From contig JALORY010000008.1 of assembly GCA_025458675.1 (NCBI GenBank), positions 1 to 41,362 of the forward strand: a DNA stretch of 41,362 bases, written 5' to 3'. Numbering within the stretch: the first letter of the stretch is position 1; every line of letters starts with the position of its first letter. This DNA comes from Gammaproteobacteria bacterium (lineage in GTDB: Bacteria > Pseudomonadota > Gammaproteobacteria > Chromatiales > Chromatiaceae). Below the pieces are notes generated by a model, which was given only the letters and a program-made list of their open reading frames with translations, did not search any database and was not told the DNA's origin. Positions 13,292 to 21,853 of this stretch are shown here, in pieces. Position numbers and translations under genes: made by a program.

Positions 13292-14305
13292 ATGACGGTC
13301 AAGAACGAGGACGAGGAAGAGCTCGAGCCCGGCGTGCTCGGCGCCGAGGAATTCGACGAAGACCTCGAGAAGCCGCTCGAGGCGGAGGAGCTCGCCGTGG
13401 AAGCCGAGCCCGGCGAGGTCGACGAGGCCGACGAGGAGCCCGGCGTCTTTGCCGCCGGCGCCGTGCTCGACGGCCAGTACGATGCGACCCGGCTCTACCT
13501 GAGCGAGATCGGCGTGTCCAAGCTGCTCACGCCGGAGGAGGAGGTCGCCCTCGCGCGTCTCGCCCAGCGCGGGGACGCGAAGGCCCGCCACCGGATGATC
13601 GAGAGCAACCTCCGCCTCGTCGTCAAGATCGCCCGGCGCTACATGAACCGCGGCCTCGCGCTGCTCGACCTCATCGAGGAAGGCAACCTCGGCCTCATTC
13701 GCGCCGTGGAGAAGTTCGACCCCGAGCGCGGCTTCCGTTTCTCGACGTACGCCACCTGGTGGATCCGCCAGACGATCGAGCGCGCGATCATGAACCAGAC
13801 GCGCACGATCCGCCTGCCGATCCACGTCGTGAAGGAGATCAACGTCTACCTGCGCGCCGCGCGGCAGCTCGCGCAGAAGCTCGACCACGAGCCGAGCGCC
13901 GAGGACATCGCCGTGCTGCTCGACCGCCCCATCGACGAGGTCGAGCGGATGCTCGGTCTGAACGAGCGCATTGCCTCGGTCGACATGCCGTACGGCAAGG
14001 ACGCCGACCGGCCGCTGCTCGACACCATTCCGGACGAGAACGCGCTCGATCCCACGGAGCGGATCCAGCACGAAGGCCTCACGGCGCAGATCGAGCGCTG
14101 GCTCGCGAAGCTGAACGACAAGCAGCGCGAGGTGGTGGAGCGCCGTTTCGGCCTGCACGGCTACGAGCACTCGACGCTGGAGCAGGTCGCGGCCGAGCTC
14201 GGCGTGACCCGCGAGCGGGTGCGTCAGATCCAGATGGACGCGCTGAAGCGCCTGCGCAGCATCCTCGAGCAGGACGGCTTCTCGGTCGAGACGATATTCA
14301 AGTGA
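13292..14305 (+). CDS. rpoS: RNA polymerase sigma factor RpoS
   Basis: A 337-residue sigma-70-family factor for stationary-phase and general stress genes. An acidic N-terminal stretch of about 60 residues (rich in E/D) precedes region 1.2 ([21 protein letters not shown]), region 2 ([34 protein letters not shown]), region 3 ([12 protein letters not shown]) and region 4 with the helix-turn-helix ([19 protein letters not shown]). The size, nlpD neighbour and absence of the large 1.1/non-conserved region of RpoD support RpoS. A GGGAGG ribosome-binding site lies just before the ATG. The acidic N-terminal tail is longer than in E. coli RpoS. Confidence 0.95.
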   Translation: MTVKNEDEEELEPGVLGAEEFDEDLEKPLEAEELAVEAEPGEVDEADEEPGVFAAGAVLDGQYDATRLYLSEIGVSKLLTPEEEVALARLAQRGDAKARHRMIESNLRLVVKIARRYMNRGLALLDLIEEGNLGLIRAVEKFDPERGFRFSTYATWWIRQTIERAIMNQTRTIRLPIHVVKEINVYLRAARQLAQKLDHEPSAEDIAVLLDRPIDEVERMLGLNERIASVDMPYGKDADRPLLDTIPDENALDPTERIQHEGLTAQIERWLAKLNDKQREVVERRFGLHGYEHSTLEQVAAELGVTRERVRQIQMDALKRLRSILEQDGFSVETIFK

Positions 14306-14684
14306 CCGGCTCGGCGATCGGCAGCAGCAGGGCCGCGACGCGCCGCCCGTCCCCCGCGAGGATGTTGTAGGTCCGGCACGCGGCCCCGGTGGCCATCACC
14401 TCCACGCCGATGCCGCGCCGGCCGAAGGGCAGCAGCAGCCCGGGCCGCGGCAGCACGGCATGCGCGCCGACGCCGAGCAGCACGACTTCCGGGCCGAGTG
14501 CGCAAAGACGCTCGACGTGGTCGGCCTCGAGCGCCTCGATCCGTTCGGGGCCCCACGGCGACTCGACGACGTCGCCGGCCAGCAGCACGGAGGCCGTGTA
14601 ACGGACGCCGCCGATCACGATGCCCGTCGCGTCGTAGGACGCGACGCGCAGGCCGGCGGCGTCACCTTCGGGTGCGAAGCGCAT
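14298..14684 (-). CDS. Mth938-like (DUF498/NDUFAF3 family) protein
   Basis: A 128-residue protein with the family pattern [25 protein letters not shown] and [32 protein letters not shown]. The human relative NDUFAF3 assists complex I assembly; bacterial members have no firm role, and none is proposed here. I start at ATG 14684, preceded by AAGG at suitable distance; a GTG three codons upstream (14693) is possible. Its 3' end overlaps the end of convergent rpoS by 8 bases. Confidence 0.85.
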   Translation of the reverse strand: MRFAPEGDAAGLRVASYDATGIVIGGVRYTASVLLAGDVVESPWGPERIEALEADHVERLCALGPEVVLLGVGAHAVLPRPGLLLPFGRRGIGVEVMATGAACRTYNILAGDGRRVAALLLPIAEPVT

Positions 14685-14737
14685 GGCGGCCACCTTAGCG
14701 GTACTGCCGGGCTCCGCTCAAGGCGCCGGCGGACAAA

Positions 14738-14766
14738 TTGACGCCCGATTCGGCGCTCGGTTAGCC
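14738..14766 (+). promoter_or_regulatory. candidate promoter of alaC-hom
   Basis: TTGACG (14738-14743) is a 5-of-6 -35 match, separated by 17 bases from TTAGCC (14761-14766), a poor -10. The site lies about 40 bases before the alaC GTG and between divergent genes. Confidence 0.4.
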
Positions 14767-14806
14767 TTCCAACCTTTCGCAGCGACGTTCCACGTCGAGG
14801 TCCGCC

Positions 14807-16015
14807 GTGCCCACCCCGGAAAACGAAGATTTCCGCCGCATCAAGCGGCTGCCGCCCTACGTCTTCGCGATCGTCAACGAGCTCAAGGCGGCCGCGCGGG
14901 CACACGGCGAGGACATCATCGACTTCGGGATGGGCAACCCGGACCAGCCGACGCCGCAGCACATCGTCGACAAGCTGGTGGAGGTCGCGCAGCGGCGCGA
15001 CACCCACCGCTACTCGATGTCGAAGGGCATTCCCCGCCTGCGCCGCGCGATTGCGACCTGGTACCGGGACCGCTACGACGTCGACATCGACCCCGAGACC
15101 GAGGCGATCGTGACCATCGGCTCGAAGGAGGGGCTCGCGCACCTCGCGCTGGCCACCACCGGCGCGGGCGACACCATCCTGGTCCCGAACCCGGCCTACC
15201 CGATCCACCCCTACGGCTTCATCATCGCCGGGGCGGACGTCCGCCACGTGCCGCTGGTGCCCGGCGTGGACTTCTTCGGGAAGCTGCACGAGGCCGTCAC
15301 CGACTCCTGGCCGCGCCCGAAGATGCTCGTGCTGAACTTCCCGGGCAACCCGACGACGCAGTGCGTCGAGCTCGAGTTCTTCGAGCGCGTGGTCGACATC
15401 TGCCGGCACTACGGTATCTGGGTCATCCACGACCTCGCCTACTGCGACATCGTGTTCGACGGCTACCGCGCGCCGTCGATCCTCGAGGTGCCCGGTGCGA
15501 AGGACATCGCCGTCGAGTTCTTCACCCTGTCCAAGAGCTACAACATGCCGGGTTGGCGCGTCGGGTTCATGTGCGGCAACAGCAAGCTCGTCGGCGCGCT
15601 CGCGCGCATCAAGTCCTACCTCGACTACGGCACCTTCACGCCCATCCAGGTCGCGGCGATCGCCGCGCTCGAGGGCCCGCAGGACTGCGTCCGCGACATC
15701 GCGAAGATGTACGAGAGCCGGCGCAACGTGCTCTGCGACGGCCTGACCGCGGCGGGCTGGTCGGTCGCGCGGCCCAAGGCGACGATGTTCGTCTGGGCGC
15801 GGATACCCGAGCCGTACCGGGCGATGGGCTCGCTCGAGTTCTCGAAGAAGCTGCTCCGCGAGGCGAGGGTCGCGGTCGCGCCGGGCATCGGCTTCGGCGA
15901 GCACGGCGACGACCACGTCCGCTTCGGCCTGATCGAGAACGAGCACCGCACGCGCCAGGCCGTGCGCGGGATCCGCGACATGTTCCGCAAGGACGGCGCA
16001 CTGACCGGCGCCTGA
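14807..16015 (+). CDS. alaC: alanine transaminase (AlaC family)
   Basis: A 402-residue PLP-dependent class I/II aminotransferase that makes alanine from pyruvate and glutamate. Family phrases include [17 protein letters not shown] at the start, [12 protein letters not shown], and the PLP lysine K243 in [18 protein letters not shown] 14807 gives the expected [12 protein letters not shown] start. It is followed 21 bases later by hom, a pairing common in Gammaproteobacteria and consistent with coordinated amino-acid synthesis. Alternative class I substrates (for example a methionine or valine transaminase) are less likely given the strong AlaC-like start. Confidence 0.93.
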   Translation: MPTPENEDFRRIKRLPPYVFAIVNELKAAARAHGEDIIDFGMGNPDQPTPQHIVDKLVEVAQRRDTHRYSMSKGIPRLRRAIATWYRDRYDVDIDPETEAIVTIGSKEGLAHLALATTGAGDTILVPNPAYPIHPYGFIIAGADVRHVPLVPGVDFFGKLHEAVTDSWPRPKMLVLNFPGNPTTQCVELEFFERVVDICRHYGIWVIHDLAYCDIVFDGYRAPSILEVPGAKDIAVEFFTLSKSYNMPGWRVGFMCGNSKLVGALARIKSYLDYGTFTPIQVAAIAALEGPQDCVRDIAKMYESRRNVLCDGLTAAGWSVARPKATMFVWARIPEPYRAMGSLEFSKKLLREARVAVAPGIGFGEHGDDHVRFGLIENEHRTRQAVRGIRDMFRKDGALTGA

Positions 16016-16036
16016 CGCGCCAGACGGGGAAGCTGA

Positions 16037-17356
16037 ATGATGGAACCGGTTAAGGTGGGCCTGCTGGGCCTCGGGACCGTGGGCGGCGGGACGGTGACCG
16101 TGCTGACGCGCAATCGGGACGAGATCGCGCGCCGCGCGGGCCGCGACATCGTGATCGCGCGGGCCGCGGCCAAGGCGTACAACCGCGACGCGATCGCGGG
16201 CATCGAGCACGTCCCGAGCATCACGGACGATGCCTGGGCAGTGGTGCGCGACCCGCAGGTGCAGATCGTCATCGAGCTGATCGGCGGCTACTCGCCGGCG
16301 CGCGAGCTCGTGCTCGAGGCGATCGCGAACGGCAAGCACGTCGTCACGGCGAACAAGGCGCTCATCGCCAAGCACGGCAACGAGATCTTCGCGGCCGCCC
16401 AGCGCCGTGGCGTCACCGTGGCCTTCGAGGCGGCGGTGGCGGGCGGCATTCCCATCATCAAGGCGCTGCGCGAGGGCCTCGCGGCCAACCGCATCGAGTG
16501 GATCGCCGGCATCATCAACGGCACCAGCAACTACATCCTCACCCAGATGCGCGACCACGGGCGCTCGTTCGACGACGCGCTCGCGGAGGCCCAGGCGCTC
16601 GGCTACGCGGAGGCCGATCCGACCTTCGACGTCGAGGGCGTCGACGCTGCGCACAAGCTGACGATCCTCGGCTCGCTGGCCTTCGGCATCCCGCTGCAGT
16701 TCGATCGCGCCTACGTCGAGGGCATCACGCGCATCGAGGCGCAGGACGTCGCGAACGCCGAGGAGTTCGGCTACCGCATCAAGCTGCTCGGCATCACCCG
16801 CAAGACCGCGCGCGGCGTGGAGCTGCGCGTGCACCCGACGCTGATCCCGGCGCGGCGCCTCATCGCGAACGTCAACGGGGTGATGAACGCGGTGCTGATC
16901 GAGGGCGACGCGGTCGGCCCGACGCTCTACTACGGCGCCGGCGCCGGCTCGCTGCCCACGGCGTCGGCGGTGGTCGCCGACGTGGTCGACATCGTGCGCG
17001 CGCTCACCACCGACCCCGAGAACCGCGTGCCGCACCTCGCCTTCCAGCCCGGCGAGCTGCGCGACCTTCCCGTCCTGCCGATCGACGAGGTCGAGACGGC
17101 CTACTATCTGCGGATGCAGGCCGCGGACCGGCCCGGCGTCATCGCCGCCGTCGCCGGCATCCTGGGCGACGCAGGGATCAGCATCGAGGCGATCCACCAG
17201 AAGGAGCCCGCGGAGGGCGACACCCACGTCCCGCTGGTGATGCTCACGCACCGCGTGCGGGAACGGCAGATGAACGACGCGATCGCGCGCATCGAGGCGC
17301 TCGACGCGGTGCGCGGCAGCGTGCACCGCATCCGGGTGGAGCAGCTCGCGGGCTGA
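16037..17356 (+). CDS. hom: homoserine dehydrogenase
   Basis: A 439-residue enzyme reducing aspartate semialdehyde to homoserine for threonine and methionine synthesis. The Rossmann motif is VGLLGLGTVGGG; the catalytic core has ANKALIAKHG, FEAAVAGGIPIIKALREGL and GIINGTSNYIL. A C-terminal ACT domain (about residues 350-430, YYLRMQAADRPGVIAAVAGIL) suggests feedback by threonine. It is the monofunctional form without an aspartokinase fusion. Two ATGs in a row (16037, 16040) follow a GGGGAAG site; either may be used. Confidence 0.97.
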   Translation: MMEPVKVGLLGLGTVGGGTVTVLTRNRDEIARRAGRDIVIARAAAKAYNRDAIAGIEHVPSITDDAWAVVRDPQVQIVIELIGGYSPARELVLEAIANGKHVVTANKALIAKHGNEIFAAAQRRGVTVAFEAAVAGGIPIIKALREGLAANRIEWIAGIINGTSNYILTQMRDHGRSFDDALAEAQALGYAEADPTFDVEGVDAAHKLTILGSLAFGIPLQFDRAYVEGITRIEAQDVANAEEFGYRIKLLGITRKTARGVELRVHPTLIPARRLIANVNGVMNAVLIEGDAVGPTLYYGAGAGSLPTASAVVADVVDIVRALTTDPENRVPHLAFQPGELRDLPVLPIDEVETAYYLRMQAADRPGVIAAVAGILGDAGISIEAIHQKEPAEGDTHVPLVMLTHRVRERQMNDAIARIEALDAVRGSVHRIRVEQLAG

Positions 17357-17372
17357 GCCCGGTGCACGGCCG

Positions 17373-17386
17373 TTGACTCACGTCAA
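17373..17386. promoter_or_regulatory. Fnr-like palindrome
   Basis: TTGACTCACGTCAA is a perfect inverted repeat of TTGAC and differs from the Fnr consensus at one base in each half. A TAGCGT (17410-17415) lies about 33 bases from its centre on the plus strand, a class II Fnr spacing. The three Anr-like boxes near fnr also use variant half sites. Confidence 0.35.
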
Positions 17387-17423
17387 TGTGGCGGTGCGGG
17401 GTCCGGTCGTAGCGTAAGCACCG

Positions 17424-17533
17424 CACGGAATGGTCGTTTCCGTGGGTAGAGCGCTAGCTTGCGGATCGAGGATGCCGGCAGCCGAGTTGCCTCCCGGCCG
17501 GCGGCATCCCCGGTCCGCTTCGTTTTCCGGGGC
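17424..17533 (+). ncRNA. structured intergenic region, candidate small RNA or double terminator
   Basis: Three successive hairpins fit between hom and nadA: ACGGAA with TTCCGT (from about 17424 to 17442), GGATGCCG with CGGCATCC (about 17469-17511), and CCCCGG with CCGGGG (about 17509-17535). No open frame of note is present. The Fnr-like palindrome and TAGCGT box just upstream could start a plus-strand transcript near 17421. Equally, the hairpins could be the terminators of hom and of convergent nadA; no strong U-run is visible for either. Confidence 0.25.
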
Positions 17534-18607
17534 TCAGCGACGCGGGGCGGGTGCCGTGCCGATGCCCTGCTCGGCGGCGAAGTCGAGCATGCGCCGGATC
17601 GGCACCACCGCGCGCGCGCGGATCCCCGGGTCGATCCGGATCTCGTTGTGCCCGCGCCGCAGCACCTCCTCGAGGTTCTGCAGCGCGTTCATCGCCATCC
17701 AGGGACAGTGAGCGCAGCTCTCGCAGGTGGCCCCCTCGCCCGCGGTGGGCGCCGGGATGAGCCGCTTGCCCGGGGCGAGCTGGTGCATCTTCCAGAAGAT
17801 GCCGGCGTCCGTCGCGACGATGAACTCCTCGTGAGGAAGGGTGGCGACCGCCTTGATCAGGGCGGTCGTCGAGCCCACGACGTCGGCCTGGTCGACCACC
17901 TCGTCCGGCGACTCGGGGTGCACGAGGACGGCCGCCTTCGGGTGCAGGCGGCGCAGCCGGTCGAGCGCGAAGCCCTTGAACTCCTCGTGCACCACGCAGG
18001 CGCCGGGCCACAGCAGCATGTCGACGCCCGTCTCGCGCTCGATGTAGTGGCCGAGGTGCTTGTCGGGCGCCCACAGCACCTTCTCGCCGCGCGCGTGCAG
18101 GTGGCGCACGATCGGCAGGGCGATGCCCGAGGTGACCATCCAGTCGGCCCGCGCCTTCACGGCGGCGCTCGTGTTGGCGTACACGACCACGGTGTGGTCC
18201 GGGTGGGCGTCGCAGAAGGCGGCAAACGGCTCTGCGGGGCAGCCCTCGTCCAGCGAGCAGGTCGCGCCCAGGTCGGGCATCAGCACGCGCTTCTCCGGAT
18301 TCAGGATCTTCGCGGTCTCGCCCATGAAGCGGACGCCGCAGACCACGAGCGTCTGTGCGTCGGCGGTGGTCCCGTAGCGCGCCATCTCGAGCGAGTCGGC
18401 CACGCAGCCTCCGGTCTCCTCGGCGAGGGCCTGCAGGTCGCCGTCCACGTAGTAGTGGGCGACGAGGACCGCGCGCTCGCGGGCCAGCAGGGCCTTGATC
18501 CGCGCGCGCAACGCGTCCTTCTCGGCCGGGCCGAGCGTCGGCCACACCGGAGCCGGTGGGACCTCGAGCCTTGCGCCGGCGTGGGCGGGCAAATCGGCGA
18601 TGGTCAT
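17534..18607 (-). CDS. nadA: quinolinate synthase A
   Basis: A 357-residue [4Fe-4S] enzyme that condenses iminoaspartate with dihydroxyacetone phosphate to quinolinate in NAD synthesis. Likely cluster cysteines are C117 ([11 protein letters not shown]), C204 ([10 protein letters not shown]) and C298 or C301 ([11 protein letters not shown]). Other family phrases are [29 protein letters not shown] and WAPDKHLG. The ATG has a strong GGAGGAAA ribosome-binding site, and a TATAGT -10 box lies about 45 bases upstream. No nadB or nadC is adjacent. Confidence 0.97.
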   Translation of the reverse strand: MTIADLPAHAGARLEVPPAPVWPTLGPAEKDALRARIKALLARERAVLVAHYYVDGDLQALAEETGGCVADSLEMARYGTTADAQTLVVCGVRFMGETAKILNPEKRVLMPDLGATCSLDEGCPAEPFAAFCDAHPDHTVVVYANTSAAVKARADWMVTSGIALPIVRHLHARGEKVLWAPDKHLGHYIERETGVDMLLWPGACVVHEEFKGFALDRLRRLHPKAAVLVHPESPDEVVDQADVVGSTTALIKAVATLPHEEFIVATDAGIFWKMHQLAPGKRLIPAPTAGEGATCESCAHCPWMAMNALQNLEEVLRRGHNEIRIDPGIRARAVVPIRRMLDFAAEQGIGTAPAPRR

Positions 18608-18651
18608 GCGTTTCCTCCCGCCGCGCCCGCGGCGGTGCTGCCTGCGTCGGG

Positions 18652-18657
18652 ACTATA
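18652..18657 (-). promoter_or_regulatory. candidate -10 box of nadA
   Basis: TATAGT on the minus strand (5 of 6 matches), about 45 bases upstream of the nadA ATG. No good -35 is seen at the right distance. Confidence 0.4.
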
Positions 18658-18752
18658 ACGCCGGGGCGGCACCCCGGTGAGCCTGCGGTAAAGATTTGGC
18701 GCCGGGAGACGCCAACGAGGCTGTCACGCCCGCCAACCGCAGCGAGGAGCCG

Positions 18753-19622
18753 ATGACGGTCGCCCAGCCCCTCCCACAGGACGCCAGCCTGTTCGCCAGC
18801 GCCGATCTTCCGCCTCTCTCGGTGACCGCGAACCGGTTGCTCGCGCTGCTGAGCGACCCGGATCTCGACATCTGCGACCTCGCGGGCGTGATCGACCAGG
18901 ACCCGCCGCTCGCCGCCCGCATCGTCGGCCTGGCGAACGCGGCCTACTTCTCGCCGCGCAACCCGGTCGTGAACGTCTACCAGGCGATCCTGCGGGTCCT
19001 CGGGCTCAACTTCGTGCGCAATCTGGCGCTCGGGCTCGTGGTCGCCGGCAGCTTCGACCCGCGGCGCTGCCCGGGCTTCGAGGTGCGCCGCTACTGGTTC
19101 GAGGCGCTCTCCGTCGGGCTGCTGGCGCACACCCTGGCGGTGAAGGCGCCGGCCGCCGACCGGCCCGCGTCGGAGGTCTACTACCTCGCCGGGCTGCTGC
19201 ACAACATCGGGCTGCTCTTCCTGGCCCACGCCAGGCCGCAGGAGACGTCGGCGGCCTTCGCCGAGAAGCGGCGCGACCCCGACCGGCCGATGCTGGACCT
19301 GTTCCGGGCCCTGGTCGGCGCGACGCCGGCCGAGGCGGGGGGCTGGCTCGCGTCGCGCTGGAGCCTGCCCGTGCCGCTGGTGGACGTGATCGGGGCGATG
19401 GAGGTGCCGGCGTCGCTGGGCGACTATCGCCAGCCCGCGGCCGTCGTCCGGGCCGCCGCCCGCATGGCGCGCACCTGCTCGCCGGACGACGCGCCACTCC
19501 CCGAGCGCCCGGCCGGGCACTTCCTCGGCCTGGGGCTGGACGCCCGGATCGCCGACGCGGTCGAGTCCGACTTCCTGCAGCGCTGTCCCGAGCTGCGCGC
19601 CCTCGCGAGCCTGCTGGCCTGA
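18753..19622 (+). CDS. HDOD-domain protein
   Basis: A 289-residue cytosolic protein consisting mostly of one HDOD domain (about residues 15-215). Typical phrases are LPPLSVTANRLLALLSDPDLDICDLAGVI (helices of the domain start), DPPLAARIVGLANAAYF and AILRVLGLNFVRNLALGL; YYLAGLLHNIGLLFLA stands where an HD phosphohydrolase would have HD, here HN. HDOD proteins are catalytically inactive HD relatives used in signalling, often with c-di-GMP or chemotaxis partners; no partner is fused here. ATG 18753 is chosen for its GAGGAG site six bases upstream over an earlier in-frame start at 18696. Confidence 0.87.
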   Translation: MTVAQPLPQDASLFASADLPPLSVTANRLLALLSDPDLDICDLAGVIDQDPPLAARIVGLANAAYFSPRNPVVNVYQAILRVLGLNFVRNLALGLVVAGSFDPRRCPGFEVRRYWFEALSVGLLAHTLAVKAPAADRPASEVYYLAGLLHNIGLLFLAHARPQETSAAFAEKRRDPDRPMLDLFRALVGATPAEAGGWLASRWSLPVPLVDVIGAMEVPASLGDYRQPAAVVRAAARMARTCSPDDAPLPERPAGHFLGLGLDARIADAVESDFLQRCPELRALASLLA

Positions 19623-19637
19623 GGACGGCGCCCGGCG

Positions 19638-21110
19638 TCAGGCCGACGCCACCGCCGGGGGCGGTGCGCCCTCGTCGCCCGAGGGGTTGGTGAACCGGTC
19701 GTTGAGGGTCTGGACGTACGTGTCCGTGTCGTCGAGGACCCGCGAGAGCTCCGCGCGGGAGCGCCGGCCCCAGCCCGCGGGGCGCTTGAGAAAGATGCTC
19801 CGCCACGGCCGGGTGCTCCGGTCGAACATGCCGAGCACGTCACCGCGCAGCGCGTGGGCCGCGACCTGCCGTCTCAGCCAGCCGAGCACGGACCGGGCGG
19901 CGAGGCTGCGCACGCCGAAGTGGATCGCCAGACCCGCGAGCAGGGCGAGCACCCCGAGGACCGTCCCGGCCTTCGCCGCCCCCGGGTCGCCGCTCCAGGG
20001 GGGCTGGAAGCTGAGCCCCTGCCACCAGCCCAGCTGAACGCTGACACCGAAGAGCAGGACGAGCACCAGGGCGAGGATGGCCGCGTCGCCCGCCAGGACG
20101 CGCCGCCGCCACAGCCGCAGCGCGGACGTCACCACCGGCACCGTCTTCTCCTCGATGTCCCGGGCGGTCTTCTCGAGCACCCCCATGATCCGGTAGGCGC
20201 GCTCGACCTCGACCTGATGCATGCGCTGGTGAATCTCGCCGAGATCGGCGTCCCGCTTCGACTCGAAACGCCGGCGCAGGGACTCGTCGGCTATCGGGAC
20301 AGCCGCCTCGGGGCTGTACACGGTATAGAAGCGGCCGGCCGTGAGGCCGCGCTCGCCGAGGGCCCGCTGCCAGGCCGCGATGACGTCCTCCGGGTTGTCC
20401 TCCCGCGCGGTCGTGTCCAACTGGTTGAGGATGTACAGGAACTTGCCCGAGTCGGGGCGCTTGATCGTGGCCGAGACCAGGTGGTCGAGCGTGTCCCGCA
20501 TGGCCCCGGGCTCCGGGTGGCGGGCGTCGAAGAACACCAGCACCAGGTCGGACAGGTCCATGATGTGGTCGGTGATCCGAAGCGTCGAGGTCCGCTGCGC
20601 GTCGGCGTCGAAGCCGGGGGAGTCGATGAGGATCTTGCCCTTCAGCTGCCGGGCAGGGCAGGTCTTGAGCTGCAGGTAGGCGTCGATCCGCTCCCCTTCG
20701 CCCTTGGCGACCAGGTCGATGTCGGCACTGATCTGATAGAAGGGGAAGCGGGGGTCGGAGTTGAGGGCAACCCCGGGCAGCACGTGCGGCTGCTCGTCCC
20801 GGCTGTAGCAGATCACCGTGAACTTGTCGTCGACCGCCTGGTTGCCGGTCCGCTGGAGGCGGCTGCCGAGGTAGTGGTTGATGAACGTGGACTTGCCGGA
20901 AGAGAACGTCCCGAGCACCGCGATCAGCGGCCACCAGGGGATCTGGGTCGCGAAGGACGCGTCGCCGGGCAGCAGCCCGAGCCGGTAGGCGACCAGGTCC
21001 AGGGCGCGGAAGCTCTGCACGGCCTGCAGGAGAACGGGGTTCTCCTGCGCGAGGTGGTGCTCCAGGTTCTTGAGGCGATGCTCGATCAGGCCGTCCGGCT
21101 TGCTGCTCAC
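19638..21110 (-). CDS. dynamin/EHD-like membrane GTPase
   Basis: A 490-residue protein. The N-terminal part (about residues 60-300) is a dynamin-type GTPase: P-loop GTFSSGKST (67-75), an acidic G2/G3 stretch with DSPG (163-166), and G4 as NQLD (229-232). Two hydrophobic helices follow (about 342-360 and 381-400), then a basic C-terminal tail. This layout resembles bacterial dynamin-like and EHD-like proteins that bind and remodel the inner membrane. The specific cargo or trigger is unknown. It ends 15 bases from the convergent HDOD gene and is divergent from the SCP2 gene. Confidence 0.8.
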   Translation of the reverse strand: MSSKPDGLIEHRLKNLEHHLAQENPVLLQAVQSFRALDLVAYRLGLLPGDASFATQIPWWPLIAVLGTFSSGKSTFINHYLGSRLQRTGNQAVDDKFTVICYSRDEQPHVLPGVALNSDPRFPFYQISADIDLVAKGEGERIDAYLQLKTCPARQLKGKILIDSPGFDADAQRTSTLRITDHIMDLSDLVLVFFDARHPEPGAMRDTLDHLVSATIKRPDSGKFLYILNQLDTTAREDNPEDVIAAWQRALGERGLTAGRFYTVYSPEAAVPIADESLRRRFESKRDADLGEIHQRMHQVEVERAYRIMGVLEKTARDIEEKTVPVVTSALRLWRRRVLAGDAAILALVLVLLFGVSVQLGWWQGLSFQPPWSGDPGAAKAGTVLGVLALLAGLAIHFGVRSLAARSVLGWLRRQVAAHALRGDVLGMFDRSTRPWRSIFLKRPAGWGRRSRAELSRVLDDTDTYVQTLNDRFTNPSGDEGAPPPAVASA

Positions 21111-21249
21111 GGGGTGTCTCCCTGCTGACTTTGCGGCGGAGCGTGCCGCGTTGCGACGCTCCAGTCTAGCCGGCCGTCATCACCGCCGACAGGCGCCGGC
21201 CGAGCGGTCGCGTAAGCGGCGTTACATCGTCGTTTCTTGCCGGTGCGTT

Positions 21250-21280
21250 GTTGCAATAGCCTGCAACGATGGCGGATACT
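21250..21280 (+). promoter_or_regulatory. promoter with overlapping inverted-repeat operator, upstream of the SCP2-like gene
   Basis: TTGCAA (21251-21256) and GATACT (21275-21280) are 18 bases apart and each match four consensus positions. A perfect inverted repeat, GTTGCA-N6-TGCAAC (21250-21267), covers the -35 and part of the spacer, the position of a repressor operator. Transcription would start near 21287, giving an 86-base leader. Confidence 0.45.
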
Positions 21281-21296
21281 TCCCGCCTCTTCAAAG

Positions 21297-21312
21297 CCTG
21301 TCTCGCGACAGG
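21297..21312 (+). other. leader hairpin before the SCP2-like gene
   Basis: CCTGTC pairs with GACAGG around a TCGC tetraloop. It lies about 10 bases after the predicted transcription start and could protect the mRNA 5' end. Confidence 0.35.
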
Positions 21313-21372
21313 GGTTTAGCCCGTTCCGACCAAACAACGACACTCACAACCAAACGGTTCAAAGGAGGGTTT

Positions 21373-21768
21373 ATGGCCGAGCTTTTCTCGGACGCCTGGA
21401 TGAAGAGCTTCATGCAGCAGTGGAACGCCGAGCCCGAACTGTCGGATGCGCTGGCGCAGATCGGCTTCAACAGCGTGATCGGCTACGGCTATCCGGACGA
21501 CGCGCAGGCGCGCGGCGTGCTCACGGTGGAGAACGGCAAGGCGGTGGCGGCCGGTGCTTACGCCGGCGAGACGTTGAGCTGGGACATCCGCGCTTCCGCC
21601 GACCAGTGGCAGAAGTGGGTCAAGGATCCGCCCGGCATGATGAAGCTCGGCATGGCCTTCACCACCGGCAAGATGAAGTTCAAGGTCGGGGACTACGGCG
21701 CGATGATCAAGGACCCGCGCATGGCCGGTCCGTTCATCAAGAGCTTCTCGGTGATGGGACGCGCCTGA
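21373..21768 (+). CDS. SCP2 sterol-carrier-domain protein
   Basis: A 131-residue soluble protein with no signal peptide. The pattern ending in GKMKFKVGDYGAMIKDPRMAGPFIKSF and the WDIRASADQWQKW segment fit the SCP2-like lipid-binding fold (PF02036 type). Bacterial members bind lipids or fatty acyl groups, but the ligand here is unknown. It has a perfect AAGGAGG site before ATG 21373 and a leader with an operator-like promoter, so it is probably strongly expressed and regulated. A 12-bp hairpin just downstream suggests its transcript usually ends before the adaptor gene. Confidence 0.75.
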   Translation: MAELFSDAWMKSFMQQWNAEPELSDALAQIGFNSVIGYGYPDDAQARGVLTVENGKAVAAGAYAGETLSWDIRASADQWQKWVKDPPGMMKLGMAFTTGKMKFKVGDYGAMIKDPRMAGPFIKSFSVMGRA

Positions 21769-21782
21769 TCTCGGGCGTGGGC

Positions 21783-21811
21783 CAGCGGCGCCGGTCCCGC
21801 CGGCGCCGCTG
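21783..21811 (+). terminator. terminator-like hairpin after the SCP2-like gene
   Basis: A perfect 12-bp stem (CAGCGGCGCCGG with CCGGCGCCGCTG) and 5-base loop start 15 bases after the stop. The following sequence TCGTGTTG is only weakly T-rich, so termination may be partial. Confidence 0.55.
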
Positions 21812-21853
21812 TCGTGTTGCCGGTTGCGGTCAACTCACCAAGGCGGTTGTGCG

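Noticed and set aside
14615-17326. A 903-codon open frame on the minus strand opposite alaC and hom
   Set aside because: It is antisense to two clearly conserved genes. Its product is low-complexity His/Arg/Asp/Val-rich sequence, the usual GC-driven shadow of codon third positions.
17440-17500. A tRNA-like stretch (GGGTAGAGCGCTAGCTT resembles a D arm)
   Set aside because: No acceptor stem, no proper anticodon arm and no GTTCGA-type T arm could be fitted around it.
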